A stretch of 64,000 nt of DNA, taken from Flavobacteriales bacterium. Lineage in GTDB: Bacteria; Bacteroidota; Bacteroidia; Flavobacteriales_D; Cryomorphaceae. The notes beneath the pieces are model-generated. The model was not told where the DNA came from. It worked only from the letters and a program-made list of their open reading frames with translations, and searched no databases. The position numbers and the translations under genes were made by a program. Positions within the stretch are counted from its first letter, which is position 1. Each line of letters starts with the position of its first letter. The stretch lies in the NCBI GenBank assembly GCA_022448105.1, contig JAKVAV010000013.1, positions 16,605 through 80,604 on the forward strand, given 5' to 3'. Below are positions 1 to 8,830 of the stretch, one piece after another.

Positions 1-2
1 TA

Positions 3-200
3 AATCAAACATTTGTCTTCGCGGTAGTATATATGGTTGTGGTATTTTATTATATATTCGGGTACAAGCAGTTTTTGCAGAAATCGTGGGTGAGATCTAT
101 TCTAGAGTCGATAGCGCTATTCTTATTAGCAACGTTTATTTGGGGAAGTGTTGTTGGCTTGGGTTTTGGAATCTATGTTGCTAGAACGCTTCAACTCTAA
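3..200 (+). CDS. C-terminal end of a membrane protein (gene starts before the window)
   Basis: The frame is open from the window edge and closes with TAA at 198-200, giving about 65 residues. Two hydrophobic stretches are visible: one starting FVFAVVYMVVVFYYIFGY, then, after a short polar linker, ALFLLATFIWGSVVGLGFG. It ends in a short polar tail, so this is the last two membrane segments of a polytopic inner-membrane protein. The family cannot be named from this fragment. A DUF3667-like membrane protein is possible but only a guess. Confidence 0.6.
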   Translation, partial: NQTFVFAVVYMVVVFYYIFGYKQFLQKSWVRSILESIALFLLATFIWGSVVGLGFGIYVARTLQL

Positions 201-288
201 CCATTTTATTTACCAGAAGATTTAGCTTCTATAGACTTGATTTAATGACTTTTCACCTTGAGAATTATTCCCGAGAGCAACCTTAATT

Positions 289-1239
289 TTAGAACTCAAA
301 ACTCAAGAAAGTTGCATCTTGAACGTCTCGCCGATTAATACCTGTTCTCCTTACATCCTCGGGCAATTCTTCCCAGTTATAGTACTTTCCACTGTAGTAG
401 ATTCGAGAATTATCAGAGTTTTGTCCGTTGATGGAGTAAGCATTTTGCATTTCTCTTCCTGCGTTTGCTCCAGGTATCATTTCCAGGGTGCCGTCTCCAT
501 CTACATCAACTTGAATCCAGTTCAACTTTAATATTCTATGGTAAGTTCCGTCTTTTTGCATTTCGGCAATAGTTTTGTCGAATTCCACCATGAGTTTTTC
601 GCTACCCTCAATGCTTTTTTGAACCGCGAAATGCAGAGATTTCGCGATAAGAGGTGAATTACCGATCTCAAGGTGTTTCTCTGCATCTTTGGACTGATAA
701 GACCTGAGATAAGCTACTAGGAGCCCGTCGACGAGTATATAATCCACTTTTTTTTCAAGCAAAGCCATAAGATTGGCTTGGTCATTCTTGTCTTTGACAA
801 ATTGAACCCCAACCGCTAGATCTACACTCTCACCGTAAGCATATCCTTCTACTAGGCCTACTTTCTTACCTGCAAGTTCAGAAATAGCCTTAGCACTTAC
901 ATCACTGCCTTTCCGCCCAACTAGTATAAGTTGATTGTGAAGAATAGGCTTTGAATAGATGAGATACTCCATCCTTTCTTCCGTATACCACAAAGCCGGA
1001 CTGCTTTGGAATGCGCCAGATTCTAGCCCTTTCATCACCATTTCAAAATCAAGTACCCTTTCTTTTACCGCAATAGAATTTTTGTTGAGTGCAGTCTTCA
1101 CGATTTCTGTGGCCACTGCAGTTTCACCAGGTTTATTGGTGAATGGAGGCCAAACATCACAAACCAAACCGATTTGGGTGGGTTGAGCGTCGAGCGCAAT
1201 CGAAGAAATTATTAACAAGAAGAATACCGATACTTTCAT
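289..1239 (-). CDS. periplasmic solute-binding protein (SBP_bac_3-like) with a Ca-type Asp loop
   Basis: Exported substrate-binding-type protein of about 316 residues. The chosen ATG gives the compact signal peptide MKVSVFFLLIISSIALDAQ; an ATG nine codons upstream would put extra residues ahead of it. The body resembles family 3 amino-acid-binding proteins: an opening strand IGLVCDVWPPFTN, EMVMKGLESGAFQSSPAL, a KKVGLVEGYAYGESV hinge segment and DKTIAEMQKDGTYHRILK near the end. After this fold comes an unusual tail with DVDGDGTLEMIPG, which looks like an EF-hand/dockerin-type Asp loop, and a YYSGKYYNWEELPEDVRR segment. No permease or ATPase genes adjoin, so it may be a stand-alone sensor or scavenger. 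The ligand is unknown. Confidence 0.75.
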   Translation of the reverse strand: MKVSVFFLLIISSIALDAQPTQIGLVCDVWPPFTNKPGETAVATEIVKTALNKNSIAVKERVLDFEMVMKGLESGAFQSSPALWYTEERMEYLIYSKPILHNQLILVGRKGSDVSAKAISELAGKKVGLVEGYAYGESVDLAVGVQFVKDKNDQANLMALLEKKVDYILVDGLLVAYLRSYQSKDAEKHLEIGNSPLIAKSLHFAVQKSIEGSEKLMVEFDKTIAEMQKDGTYHRILKLNWIQVDVDGDGTLEMIPGANAGREMQNAYSINGQNSDNSRIYYSGKYYNWEELPEDVRRTGINRRDVQDATFLSFEF

Positions 1240-1289
1240 GGGCAGAAATGTACCTAAAAGAATCACGCGTTTCTCTATGATGAATTAGT

Positions 1290-2189
1290 TTAGTTTGGAT
1301 AGATGGGTTTTTGAACCCCTCTTTTATCCTGTTTCTTTTCGACTTTGTAATAGTCAAATTCTCCTTTTGATTCAGTTACAGCCTTTAATGAAGTCTTTGT
1401 CGATTCTTTGTTCTTAGATAGACTAATGTATGTTATGTCTTCAGTTTCTGAGAAGTCCAAAATAATACACCCCGACTTATCTCCCTGCGGACAGAGGACA
1501 ACGGGTAAATTCTCAGGATAGGCCAAATGAACGTAAGAATCTATTTCAAATGAGTAAGTCAGACTGTCATTTATCGTGAAAACCGCATTTTCTAGCGATT
1601 CTTTTTTCGATCTCCTATAGATGATGAACTGATTTTTTTTGGACAACTCAACTGCTGCTTTGTGCTCTGGATGAATTGCTTCTCCTGTATCTATATCTAT
1701 TTCGTAACGAATACTTTTGGCCTTTTGATTTGAAGCGTGAATAGCTCCGCCTATTGCTCCACCCATTACTGCCGCAGCAGTTGCGCCATCTGTATTAAGT
1801 AAGTCATAACCGAGAAAGTAAAAACCTCCTCCTGTGAATGAAACAGGGAAGAATTCTACCTGATGGAAAATGTAAATATCCTTTCCATCAGAGAATCCCC
1901 AAACTTTTTTCATTTTTTTATTCTTCTCAGCCAATCTTGGAATTACCTGCGTAGTTCCTTCCCAATTTTTGTTCGTTCTTGGTTTCAACTCTAGATTAAA
2001 TGAATCCACTAATGTTGGCTCATTTTTTAAGAATTCCTGAAAGGTTTTATACCCCCCTTTCTTCAAAGTTTTTGATTGAATGGCTTCCTGAATGGGAAAG
2101 GAGATCTCAATATTCTGAGCTGTTGTCTTTTGAGTAAAAATAATAAGGTATAGGTAAAGGGAAATAATACCAAATATTTCTTTTTTCAT
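1290..2189 (-). CDS. exported protein of unknown function
   Basis: A 299-residue protein with a signal peptide (hydrophobic run GIISLYLYLIIF, cleavage probably after TTAQ). The middle carries a glycine/alanine-rich hydrophobic stretch, AAAVMGGAIGGAIHA, flanked by charged beta-type sequence. The rest is lysine- and acid-rich with a very polar C-terminus (KKQDKRG). No recognised domain. It lies 50 bases upstream of the solute-binding protein on the same strand, so the two could be co-transcribed. An envelope location is inferred from the signal peptide only. Confidence 0.6.
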   Translation of the reverse strand: MKKEIFGIISLYLYLIIFTQKTTAQNIEISFPIQEAIQSKTLKKGGYKTFQEFLKNEPTLVDSFNLELKPRTNKNWEGTTQVIPRLAEKNKKMKKVWGFSDGKDIYIFHQVEFFPVSFTGGGFYFLGYDLLNTDGATAAAVMGGAIGGAIHASNQKAKSIRYEIDIDTGEAIHPEHKAAVELSKKNQFIIYRRSKKESLENAVFTINDSLTYSFEIDSYVHLAYPENLPVVLCPQGDKSGCIILDFSETEDITYISLSKNKESTKTSLKAVTESKGEFDYYKVEKKQDKRGVQKPIYPN

Positions 2190-2216
2190 TTTAAGTTAAT
2201 TACTCTGTATTACTAA

Positions 2217-2358
2217 TTCTCAAGACTCCATTGGTCACGGTTTCCCCCAATTTCTGAGTCTAAGTGGTGAGGAAAACCATGCCGGGGGAGTCTATCAACT
2301 CATTGTTTAATGACATTAGGCCTTCTAGGTCAGGAGGGTTCACGGGTTCGTCTGCCAT
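2217..2358 (-). pseudogene. decayed 3' fragment of an ABC-F ATPase gene
   Basis: On the minus strand this stretch aligns codon for codon, without gaps, to the last ~50 codons of the intact ABC-F gene at 9409-10932. The fragment reads MADEPVNPPDLE where the intact gene reads MLDEPTNHLDLES, then LNNELIDSPGMVFLTT against LNNALIEFPGMVVLTT. An in-frame TAG replaces the Tyr that follows, and the reading ends QKLGETVTNGVLRI against QKLRETVTNRVVRI. The Walker B/D-loop region is damaged. Nothing upstream of the fragment matches the rest of the gene, so it is an orphan 3' remnant. Confidence 0.8.
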
Positions 2359-2546
2359 GAAAAAGCATAATAAGTCAAAATTATCTCTATTAAGAAGCGA
2401 TGAATGTCTATCAGCTTTACATTATCCTCAAAGCGACGAAATACTGCAATTCTATTTATCACAATCCGGGATCGAGATGAGATATTGATTGCGCTGGAAG
2501 CAACCTAATATTGCTATGAGTAAAAAAAGATGCGGCTAAATCATTT

Positions 2547-4103
2547 CTATTGGCGTGCCTTTGCTTTTAAAATTGATTCAATAGCCTTATTAATATCTAA
2601 TGAGGCTGCTGCTTGTCTTGGCGGGTAGTCTTTGAAAGTCATTAAGTGTTCATTGAGTATTCCGATTGCTGGCTGCATAACCCACGATTTTTCCATGATG
2701 AAATGAAAACCCGTTATATCATCATACGTTTCGAAAGGGTCTTTTCTCAAATTAAAAAGTTGCGGCATGGTGTGTTGAACCATGTCGTCAAAGTAGCGTT
2801 CCTTTGTGGCAAAATGCATTTTCCAAGGGCCAACTCTCATTGCGGTCAGCCCACTTTCGTAGTAATAGAAAAAATGATTTCTGGCTGATTTGTCTGTTAT
2901 TCCTGTCCAATAGTCAAGGTTATTCATACCGTCGATATAAACTTTGTAGCTCATGTCTCCAACATTCTTACCCTTCTTTAGTTCTTCGATAATATTTTCG
3001 TTTCCAACTGCAGCCATTAAAGTGGGTAGAACATCTTCGTGTGCCGAAATTCCATTTCTAATCAAGCCCGCTGGTATTTTTTCTGGCCATCTCACCATAA
3101 ACGGCGAACGCAAGCCGCCCTCCCAGGTGGTCATTTTTTCTCCCCTAAACATAGTTACTCCTGCGTGAGGAAAAGAGCTTTGTTCCGGTCCATTATCTGT
3201 TGTGTAAATGATGATGGTGTTTTCATCTACGCCAAGTTCTTTTAAATAGTCGAGTATTTCGCCTACTTGTCCATCGTGCTCGATTAATCCATGTCCAAAT
3301 AAATCCACATCTGTACTTACATCAGTTGCTAGATTCTTCGACTGCTCTTTTAAACGGGTGTAAACGTGCATCCGGCTCGTGGCGTGCCAGATGAAGAATG
3401 GTTTATCTGCGTCTTTGGCCCGTTTCATAAAGTCCTTGGTTTTTGCTACCAGTTCATCGTCAAACGTTTTCATCCTTTCAGAAGTGAGCTGTCCGATATC
3501 CGTAACTTTTTGCTTCCCTATTACACCAAATCGTGGGTCTTCTGTTTTATCAAAGGAGTTTGTCGCGTACGATTCAATAATGCCTCGTGGTCCATATTTT
3601 TCAGCGAACTCTTTACTTTTTGGGTAATCAGCTTGCTCAGGTTCTTCAGATACATTTAAATGGTACAGGTTTCCGAAAAACTCATCAAAACCGTGAACAG
3701 TGGGCAGATGCTCATTGCGATCTCCCAGGTGATTCTTTCCAAATTGTGCGGTCATGTAACCAAGTGGTTTTAGGAGTTCGGCTATTGTTGGATCTTCTTT
3801 TTTAAGACCTAATGGGTTTCCTGGCTGCCCAACTGTAGTTAGACCAGTTCGAACAGGTTTTTGGCCAGTTATAAACGCAGCCCTTCCCGCGGTGCAGCTT
3901 GGTTGCGAATAATGGTCGGTAAATAAAACTCCTTCTTTGGCTATCCTATCGATATTAGGAGTTGGGTATTGTAAACCTAAAGAGTAGCAGCTTAAAGCAT
4001 TTGGTGCTACGTCGTCTACCATGATGACTAAGATGTTTGGTCTTTCTTGCGCAACAGCACTGCAGAAAGCAAATAAGAACAGGATTAGAGTAGTTTTCTT
4101 CAT
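2547..4103 (-). CDS. exported arylsulfatase (type I sulfatase family)
   Basis: A 518-residue hydrolase of sulfate esters, exported by the signal peptide MKKTTLILFLFAFCSAVAQ. The N-terminal metal site is NILVIMVDD. The maturation motif is C70-T-A-G-R74 inside SCTAGRAAFITGQ, where Cys70 would become formylglycine; Ala rather than Pro follows at the third position, giving a C-x-A-x-R type site. Further active-site blocks are FIWHATSRMHV, a YTTDNGPEQS segment and TTWEGGLRSPFMVRWP. Length is normal for the family. No sulfatase-maturing enzyme and no polysaccharide utilisation genes lie nearby, so the substrate cannot be inferred. Confidence 0.9.
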   Translation of the reverse strand: MKKTTLILFLFAFCSAVAQERPNILVIMVDDVAPNALSCYSLGLQYPTPNIDRIAKEGVLFTDHYSQPSCTAGRAAFITGQKPVRTGLTTVGQPGNPLGLKKEDPTIAELLKPLGYMTAQFGKNHLGDRNEHLPTVHGFDEFFGNLYHLNVSEEPEQADYPKSKEFAEKYGPRGIIESYATNSFDKTEDPRFGVIGKQKVTDIGQLTSERMKTFDDELVAKTKDFMKRAKDADKPFFIWHATSRMHVYTRLKEQSKNLATDVSTDVDLFGHGLIEHDGQVGEILDYLKELGVDENTIIIYTTDNGPEQSSFPHAGVTMFRGEKMTTWEGGLRSPFMVRWPEKIPAGLIRNGISAHEDVLPTLMAAVGNENIIEELKKGKNVGDMSYKVYIDGMNNLDYWTGITDKSARNHFFYYYESGLTAMRVGPWKMHFATKERYFDDMVQHTMPQLFNLRKDPFETYDDITGFHFIMEKSWVMQPAIGILNEHLMTFKDYPPRQAAASLDINKAIESILKAKARQ

Positions 4104-4568
4104 ATTGTTAAATTGAAATGTTCGTCTTTTCGCATAGATCGGATAAAATCTTTACCTATTTGAACAGAAGTAATTTTTGTGTTTCTATCAAGCTTCTCAC
4201 TGAGCTTTCACCAATAGAGGATGCCAATTTAGTCAAAGCTTTAACCCCGCCCAAGTTTTGGAGAGCTCCTTTTAGTTTTTTTTGTTTGATTTCGGGCATC
4301 TAAGTAGATGTATCCCATGGATCATAAGTCCATTACGCCCGCATTTTCGGATCACGCCAGAGAAAAATTTTAAATCCATATTATTCAGCAATTTGCCTCT
4401 GGTCGGTGAAGAGCCTTAAGCCTTTGATCAATTGGTCAGTTGAAGGATAGCATTGGTGAACGGCTAAGGGTTGAACTGCAAGGTGAGATTATGCTGAGAG
4501 CCGTGCGGATGTATTGTTCTCCTCCTCAATGACAGAAAAAGAATGAGGTATTTGCATCAATCCTTATC
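4104..4568. other. intergenic region, no gene seen
   Basis: About 465 bases between the start of the minus-strand sulfatase and the operators of the plus-strand BlaI gene. It must hold two divergent promoters. Short open frames here have no protein-like composition. No repeat or RNA gene was recognised. Confidence 0.5.
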
Positions 4569-4609
4569 TCTACATTTGTAGAATTAGAATTTAGTTCTAT
4601 ATTTGTAGA
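4569..4609 (+). promoter_or_regulatory. twin operators for the BlaI-type repressor
   Basis: Two copies of a 14-base dyad lie immediately upstream of the repressor gene: TCTACATTTGTAGA at 4569-4582 (perfect inverted repeat, TCTACA/TGTAGA) and TCTATATTTGTAGA at 4596-4609 (one mismatch). Their starts are 27 bases apart and the second ends 16 bases before the ATG. The TACA-n-TGTA core matches the known BlaI/MecI operator type. Autoregulation is inferred. Confidence 0.75.
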
Positions 4610-4625
4610 GCAAAATGTATCATTC

Positions 4626-4991
4626 ATGAAATTGTCGAAATCAGAAGAAGAATTAATGAATCATTTATGGAAGCTTGAAAAGGGTAAAATGAAAGATTTG
4701 ATAAATGCTTACGAAGATCCGAAACCTGCAACAACAACCATTGCAACCTTATTAAAAAGAATGCAGATAAAACAGTTTATTGATTATAAACAGGTGGGTA
4801 GAACACGAGAGTATTTTCCATTAGTGCATAAAAGCGATTATTTTTCAAAACAATTAAAGGGACTGATAAAACTATTCTTCAACGATAGCGCCTCCCAATT
4901 TGCATCTTTCTTTGCCAAAGAAACAGACTTATCTAAATTGGAATTAGAAGATTTGAAAACTATTATTGAATCAGAAATTAAAAACAAATAG
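4626..4991 (+). CDS. BlaI/MecI/CopY-family transcriptional repressor
   Basis: A 121-residue winged-helix repressor (Penicillinase_R family). The N-terminus MKLSKSEEELMNHLWKLEKG and TTTIATLLKRMQIKQFIDYK are the typical recognition helix and wing regions, followed by a polar C-terminal dimerisation part. In this family the partner M56 membrane protease triggers cleavage or release of the repressor when it senses a signal. The stop codon is followed one base later by the ATG of the M56 gene, so the two form an operon, presumably controlled by the twin operators upstream. No beta-lactamase gene is adjacent, so the regulated target is probably a cell-envelope function. Confidence 0.9.
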   Translation: MKLSKSEEELMNHLWKLEKGKMKDLINAYEDPKPATTTIATLLKRMQIKQFIDYKQVGRTREYFPLVHKSDYFSKQLKGLIKLFFNDSASQFASFFAKETDLSKLELEDLKTIIESEIKNK

Positions 4992-4992
4992 C

Positions 4993-6219
4993 ATGCTATT
5001 ATATGTTTTAAAATCTACATCTTGTTTGGTGTTTTTTTATCTCTTTTACAGATTTTTTTTGGAAAAAGAGAGTATGCATTTATTTAAGAGAATTTATCTT
5101 ATTTCCACACTATTTGTTTCTTTTTTAATTCCATTCATAACCATCACGATTTACTCTGATGTGGTAGATGTATATACTCCTTTATCGATCAAATACATGA
5201 CTAATAATGAATCTGGCTATTCCTTCTTATCCAATGTACTTACAATTTCAATGTGGGTGATCTATTTTGTCGGGGTGTTTTTATTTTGTGTTCGGTTTGT
5301 GAAAAATTTAATGTCTATTGTTTTATCTATTAAAAAAAGCCAAAAGATAAAGACTTCTTCTCATACAAATGTGCTGCTTGAGGATGAAGCAGTACCACAT
5401 ACTTTTTTGTGGTATGTTTTTTTTAATAAATCAGAATACGACAACAACAATATTCCTAATGAAGTTTTGATTCATGAGAAATCTCACGCTATTGAAATGC
5501 ATAGTGTGGATATTTTAATTGTAGAAATATTTCAAATCTTTTTCTGGTTTAACCCTTTGATTTATATGGTAAAAAATTGCATTAAGCTTAATCATGAATT
5601 TTTAGCCGACCAAAGAGTTTTATCCAATGGCATAGGATCATATGAATATCAAAAAATTATACTCCGCTTTTCAACTAATAAAAATCAACCAATTTTGGCA
5701 AATTCAATTAAACACGCAAATATTAAAAAGCGATTCACTATAATGAAAACAAAGACTTCACGAAGTAAGATGTGGCTTAAATGTTTATTAGCACTACCCC
5801 TCCTAGCTATTTTGACTTTTAGTTTTGGTACTACAGAAAAAGTTGTGCAGCGTAAATCTTTCATGACAAGTTCATTTGATCAAAATGAGGCGACCAAAGC
5901 CCAAGTAGATGAATACAATAAGTTGGCTAGATATTATAACGAAAGGGATAAAGGAAGTGTTATTGTCAGGAGAACTGATGTTGAACGATTGCAGTACCTC
6001 TATTCCTTAATTTCGGAGAGTCAATTGAATGAGGTTGAAACGTTTCCTGATTTTCCAGCTCCACCCATTTTCGATAGCTCTGAGATATCGAAAGTGTTTG
6101 AATTCGAGGACTGTGACAGCGATTCGGGTTCATCATTGCTGTCACCAAACCCCAGTAAGGTCATTAAAGGTCACAATAGTAACAGCCGAAATATTCCGCC
6201 CCCACCTCCGAGAAAATAG
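4993..6219 (+). CDS. BlaR1-like M56-family membrane metalloprotease
   Basis: A 408-residue integral membrane zinc protease that should act as signal transducer for the BlaI-type repressor. The start at 4993, MLLYVLKSTSCLVFF, matches the first helix of the family; an upstream ATG lies inside the repressor gene. Several N-terminal membrane helices precede the cytosolic protease domain. The zinc motif H161-E-K-S-H165 sits in VLIHEKSHAIEMHS, and NHEFLADQRVL supplies the usual third-ligand region. A further helix (CLLALPLLAILTFSFG) leads to a C-terminal extracytoplasmic tail ending in a proline run. The tail has no penicillin-binding sensor domain, which is common in Bacteroidota members, so the signal sensed is unknown. 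Confidence 0.85.
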   Translation: MLLYVLKSTSCLVFFYLFYRFFLEKESMHLFKRIYLISTLFVSFLIPFITITIYSDVVDVYTPLSIKYMTNNESGYSFLSNVLTISMWVIYFVGVFLFCVRFVKNLMSIVLSIKKSQKIKTSSHTNVLLEDEAVPHTFLWYVFFNKSEYDNNNIPNEVLIHEKSHAIEMHSVDILIVEIFQIFFWFNPLIYMVKNCIKLNHEFLADQRVLSNGIGSYEYQKIILRFSTNKNQPILANSIKHANIKKRFTIMKTKTSRSKMWLKCLLALPLLAILTFSFGTTEKVVQRKSFMTSSFDQNEATKAQVDEYNKLARYYNERDKGSVIVRRTDVERLQYLYSLISESQLNEVETFPDFPAPPIFDSSEISKVFEFEDCDSDSGSSLLSPNPSKVIKGHNSNSRNIPPPPPRK

Positions 6220-6656
6220 AACTACGCGAAGGCGATAAAAATGAGTGTCGGAATTATAAATTGCATTAATGTGAGTCCTATTACTTCAGCAGCTTGCGTG
6301 TTCAGGATTATTTAGATTTTGCCAGTTAAATCGAGCCTCCATAGATGGTATTCCAATATTATATCTTACAATGAACAGTGCTGGAATCACTACTTATGCG
6401 TGCGATGAATAATTGCAAGTCATCCTATGTAAACATAGAGCTCACGTTAGAGTTGGGTATTTAGATTCGGCTCTGTATTTCAAGAATAGGGTGTTAGCAA
6501 CAGCTGCAGACACGTTTCAGATCTTAAGAGGCCAGAATCACCAAGTGATCCCTCTACTCCGTCACTGTAGACGTGAAGCACTAAGGTGTTTGAGTGGCAA
6601 GGTGATTCTTTAGGGTAGAATCTCTTTCAATGTCTACGATAATGATAATTTACTAT
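6220..6656. other. intergenic region, no gene seen
   Basis: About 437 bases between the converging M56 gene and the CrtC-like lipoprotein gene. Short open frames are present, but none has recognisable motifs. No clear terminator hairpin with a T-run was found. Confidence 0.5.
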
Positions 6657-7703
6657 CTATCGATGTTTGGATCGATTAGTCATTTCCAGATAGGCATTAC
6701 CAGTGACTTCGGCTCCGGATTTCTTTCCTGTGACTTCACACATGCCTTCCCAGTATGGAAGTTTAAAACCCATTCTATTCAAGATCAGCTCTTGGTGCGG
6801 AAAGCTTGCTTGAAGTTCTAGGTCAAGTCCCTGACTTGGCACTTTGATTTGCCATTTGAATGGGTAGTTTCTCTTAGAGTCAGGACTTTTCCAAAACTCA
6901 AGAGGCGTGAGCTGAATATCCTCATTTGCGAGCTCAATAATTTCACCATCCTCTTTGTGGAAGCTTCCGCCAAAAACCTCTACATCTTTTCGTCGATCCT
7001 CAACCCGGTAAACCATCAGTTCTTCCATAGAATCTTCAAAATGGATCGACATCCAATCCCAACTAACTTTTCCATTGATGAGGTCGCTACCGCAATTCCA
7101 TTGCCTATCATACCATAGTTTACCGCTCACGTTTACCGTTTCGCCATCCACCACAATTTCTCCAGTCGTTTCAAGACGCGGGTAAGAGAAGTATCCTGCA
7201 GTAGTCAACCCTCCATAATTTTCGTATCCAGTTCCATTTTGAAAAACAGGATCTCTCAGAGGTGTGGTGTTCAAATCAATTTGGATCGGATGATTTTGCA
7301 TGGTCGCGTCGAGAGCGTAGACTCCTTTTTGTCCAGAAAGGGAGTACGGCCCTTTCACGAAGTTGAGCGGAAGCACTCCTGCTTCGGGTGTTTTTCTCGA
7401 TCCGTAAAAGTCGTAATCGAAATAGAAACTATCGGCTTGAGGATTGCTTAAGGCAAAATTGATCATGTAATTGCTTCTTCCCGTATGCGTAGTAAAGTGG
7501 AAAAATACATATTCTATTCCGTAAGTATTTCCGTCATCGCCGTTTAGATGGCCTGTGAAATACCACCATTCGAGAGAGTTCTTCAAATGAACTGGCTCAT
7601 CTTTTTCGAGCGTAGCTCGTTCTTCATAAACATCGTGTTTGGTGAGGAATGGATTGCACGAATAGAAGAAGAGAATAAAGAGAATAGGACATTTGGACAT
7701 CAT
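6657..7703 (-). CDS. AttH/CrtC-like lipocalin-fold lipoprotein
   Basis: A 348-residue lipoprotein: the hydrophobic leader PILFILFFYSC ends at a lipobox cysteine. The body shows the hallmark of the CrtC/AttH (PF07143-type) fold: HLKNSLEWWYFTGHL near the N-terminus, a YGIEYVFFHFTTHTGRS strand pair, SGKLWYDRQWN in the centre and DWMSIHFED. Relatives include carotenoid 1,2-hydratase and the AttH component next to AttEFG ABC transporters. No carotenoid or AttEFG genes are adjacent, so the substrate, if any, is unknown. A double lipocalin-type beta-barrel at the outer or inner membrane is expected. Confidence 0.8.
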   Translation of the reverse strand: MMSKCPILFILFFYSCNPFLTKHDVYEERATLEKDEPVHLKNSLEWWYFTGHLNGDDGNTYGIEYVFFHFTTHTGRSNYMINFALSNPQADSFYFDYDFYGSRKTPEAGVLPLNFVKGPYSLSGQKGVYALDATMQNHPIQIDLNTTPLRDPVFQNGTGYENYGGLTTAGYFSYPRLETTGEIVVDGETVNVSGKLWYDRQWNCGSDLINGKVSWDWMSIHFEDSMEELMVYRVEDRRKDVEVFGGSFHKEDGEIIELANEDIQLTPLEFWKSPDSKRNYPFKWQIKVPSQGLDLELQASFPHQELILNRMGFKLPYWEGMCEVTGKKSGAEVTGNAYLEMTNRSKHR

Positions 7704-8104
7704 GTTCAGAGGAACAAATCATGGATATAAAAGTTTCGGTATTTTTTGTGTGTTACCACCATAACCTTAAATAGGCAATTGTCGGAAGTATTCTCCTCGC
7801 TCAAAAGAATATTAGCCTTATACCATATTGATCCTTTTCATAGGGAGTACGAGTATTATGGTCATTTGATAATGATACTAGAAAGTGCTATTATGGAGAT
7901 CTTAAATGGGAGATGATCTCAGAATAATTCCTCGTTCAATGAGATCCCCTGCGTGATAAGTTCCTTGGCACCATCATAAATTTTATGCTTGATACAGATC
8001 ATTTAATCTGTTTGGAGGGGGAAGTTGAGACACGAGAAATTTCTAACTCTATATAAAACAAATGAAAATACTGTAAGAATTGGCCGGCAACATAAGGACA
8101 AAAC
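7704..8104. other. intergenic region, no gene seen
   Basis: About 400 bases between the start of the CrtC-like gene and the transposase remnant. It probably contains the promoter of the minus-strand lipoprotein gene and the lost left part of the insertion sequence. No terminal inverted repeat could be fixed by eye. Confidence 0.4.
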
Positions 8105-8830
8105 AGGAATTTCAAGAACTCTATCAGACACTATTCAAGCAAGGCATAGAGGGAAGGTGGCAACCAAGGTCTCTATGCTAAACCTTAGTGCGAATATGGA
8201 GGGAAAGCAAGACCTGTTGAGTATGCACAAAACAGAAAACGAAAGTGCAGCGGCCTAGATAGACATCCTTGACGAACTCAAGACCATAGGAATAAGAGAT
8301 GTGCTATTTATATACTAAGATAGCCTGCAGGGGATGGACAAAGTCATAAATGCGATACCCCCAAAGATAGGGCGAATATGCATCTTTCACCGGTTAAGAA
8401 ACTCACTCTAGTAATTCAATTATGAAGAACGAGGTAAGGTAGGTGCTGACATTAAGCTTATTTACAATTCCGTCAATGAAAAAGAGGCCTTGGCATCGCT
8501 GGATGATTTTAAACAAAAGTGAGGGCATAGGTAACGTCCACCATTCAAATCATGGGAAGCCAATTGGGAGTACCATACGGCTTTTTTGGATTGTCCCGCT
8601 GAGATCTGAAAGCTCATTGATGCCCTCGATATTACGGAAAGCTTCAAGTCCAACCTGCGCAAATAAATCAAAAAGACCGCCCCCCACCGATGAAGCCACG
8701 CTAAAATGCAACCATCTCGCTGAGATAAGGTTCCAAAAACGACGAGAAAAGTAGACGAGGATTGGTTCAAATTTGTAATCAGCTAAACATCAACCTCGTA
8801 GATCAGATTGAGCCCGCAAACTTATGGAAG
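8105..8830 (+). mobile_element. degenerate IS256-family transposase remnant
   Basis: Translated across frames this stretch spells an IS256-type (mutator) transposase with many lesions. It starts QEFQELYQTLFKQGIEG (frame of 8105) and then jumps by deletion to MLNLSANMEGKQDLLSMH and KTENESAAA. A UAG follows, then IDILDELKTIGIRDVLFIY (stop) DSLQGMDKVINAI, FHRLRNSL, KLIYNSVNEKEALASLDDF, KSWEANWEYHTAFLDCPAEI, a damaged copy of the family's TTNAIES block, SNLRK, PTDEATLK and finally QLNINLVDQIEPANLW. At least six stop codons and several frameshifts are present. About 150 codons between the N-terminal block and the catalytic region are missing. It cannot encode an active enzyme. Confidence 0.85.

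Noticed and set aside
2264..2488. 74-codon plus-strand open frame
   Set aside because: Its first half is antisense to the ABC-F fragment, and it has no protein-like composition.
4430..4530. Stretch with GAGCCGTGCGG resembling group II intron domain V
   Set aside because: The complementary half of a domain V hairpin is not present, and no reverse transcriptase gene is near.
8443..8770. Two opposing ~100-codon open frames
   Set aside because: They are off-frame or antisense readings of the decayed IS256 transposase; the transposase reading explains the region better.
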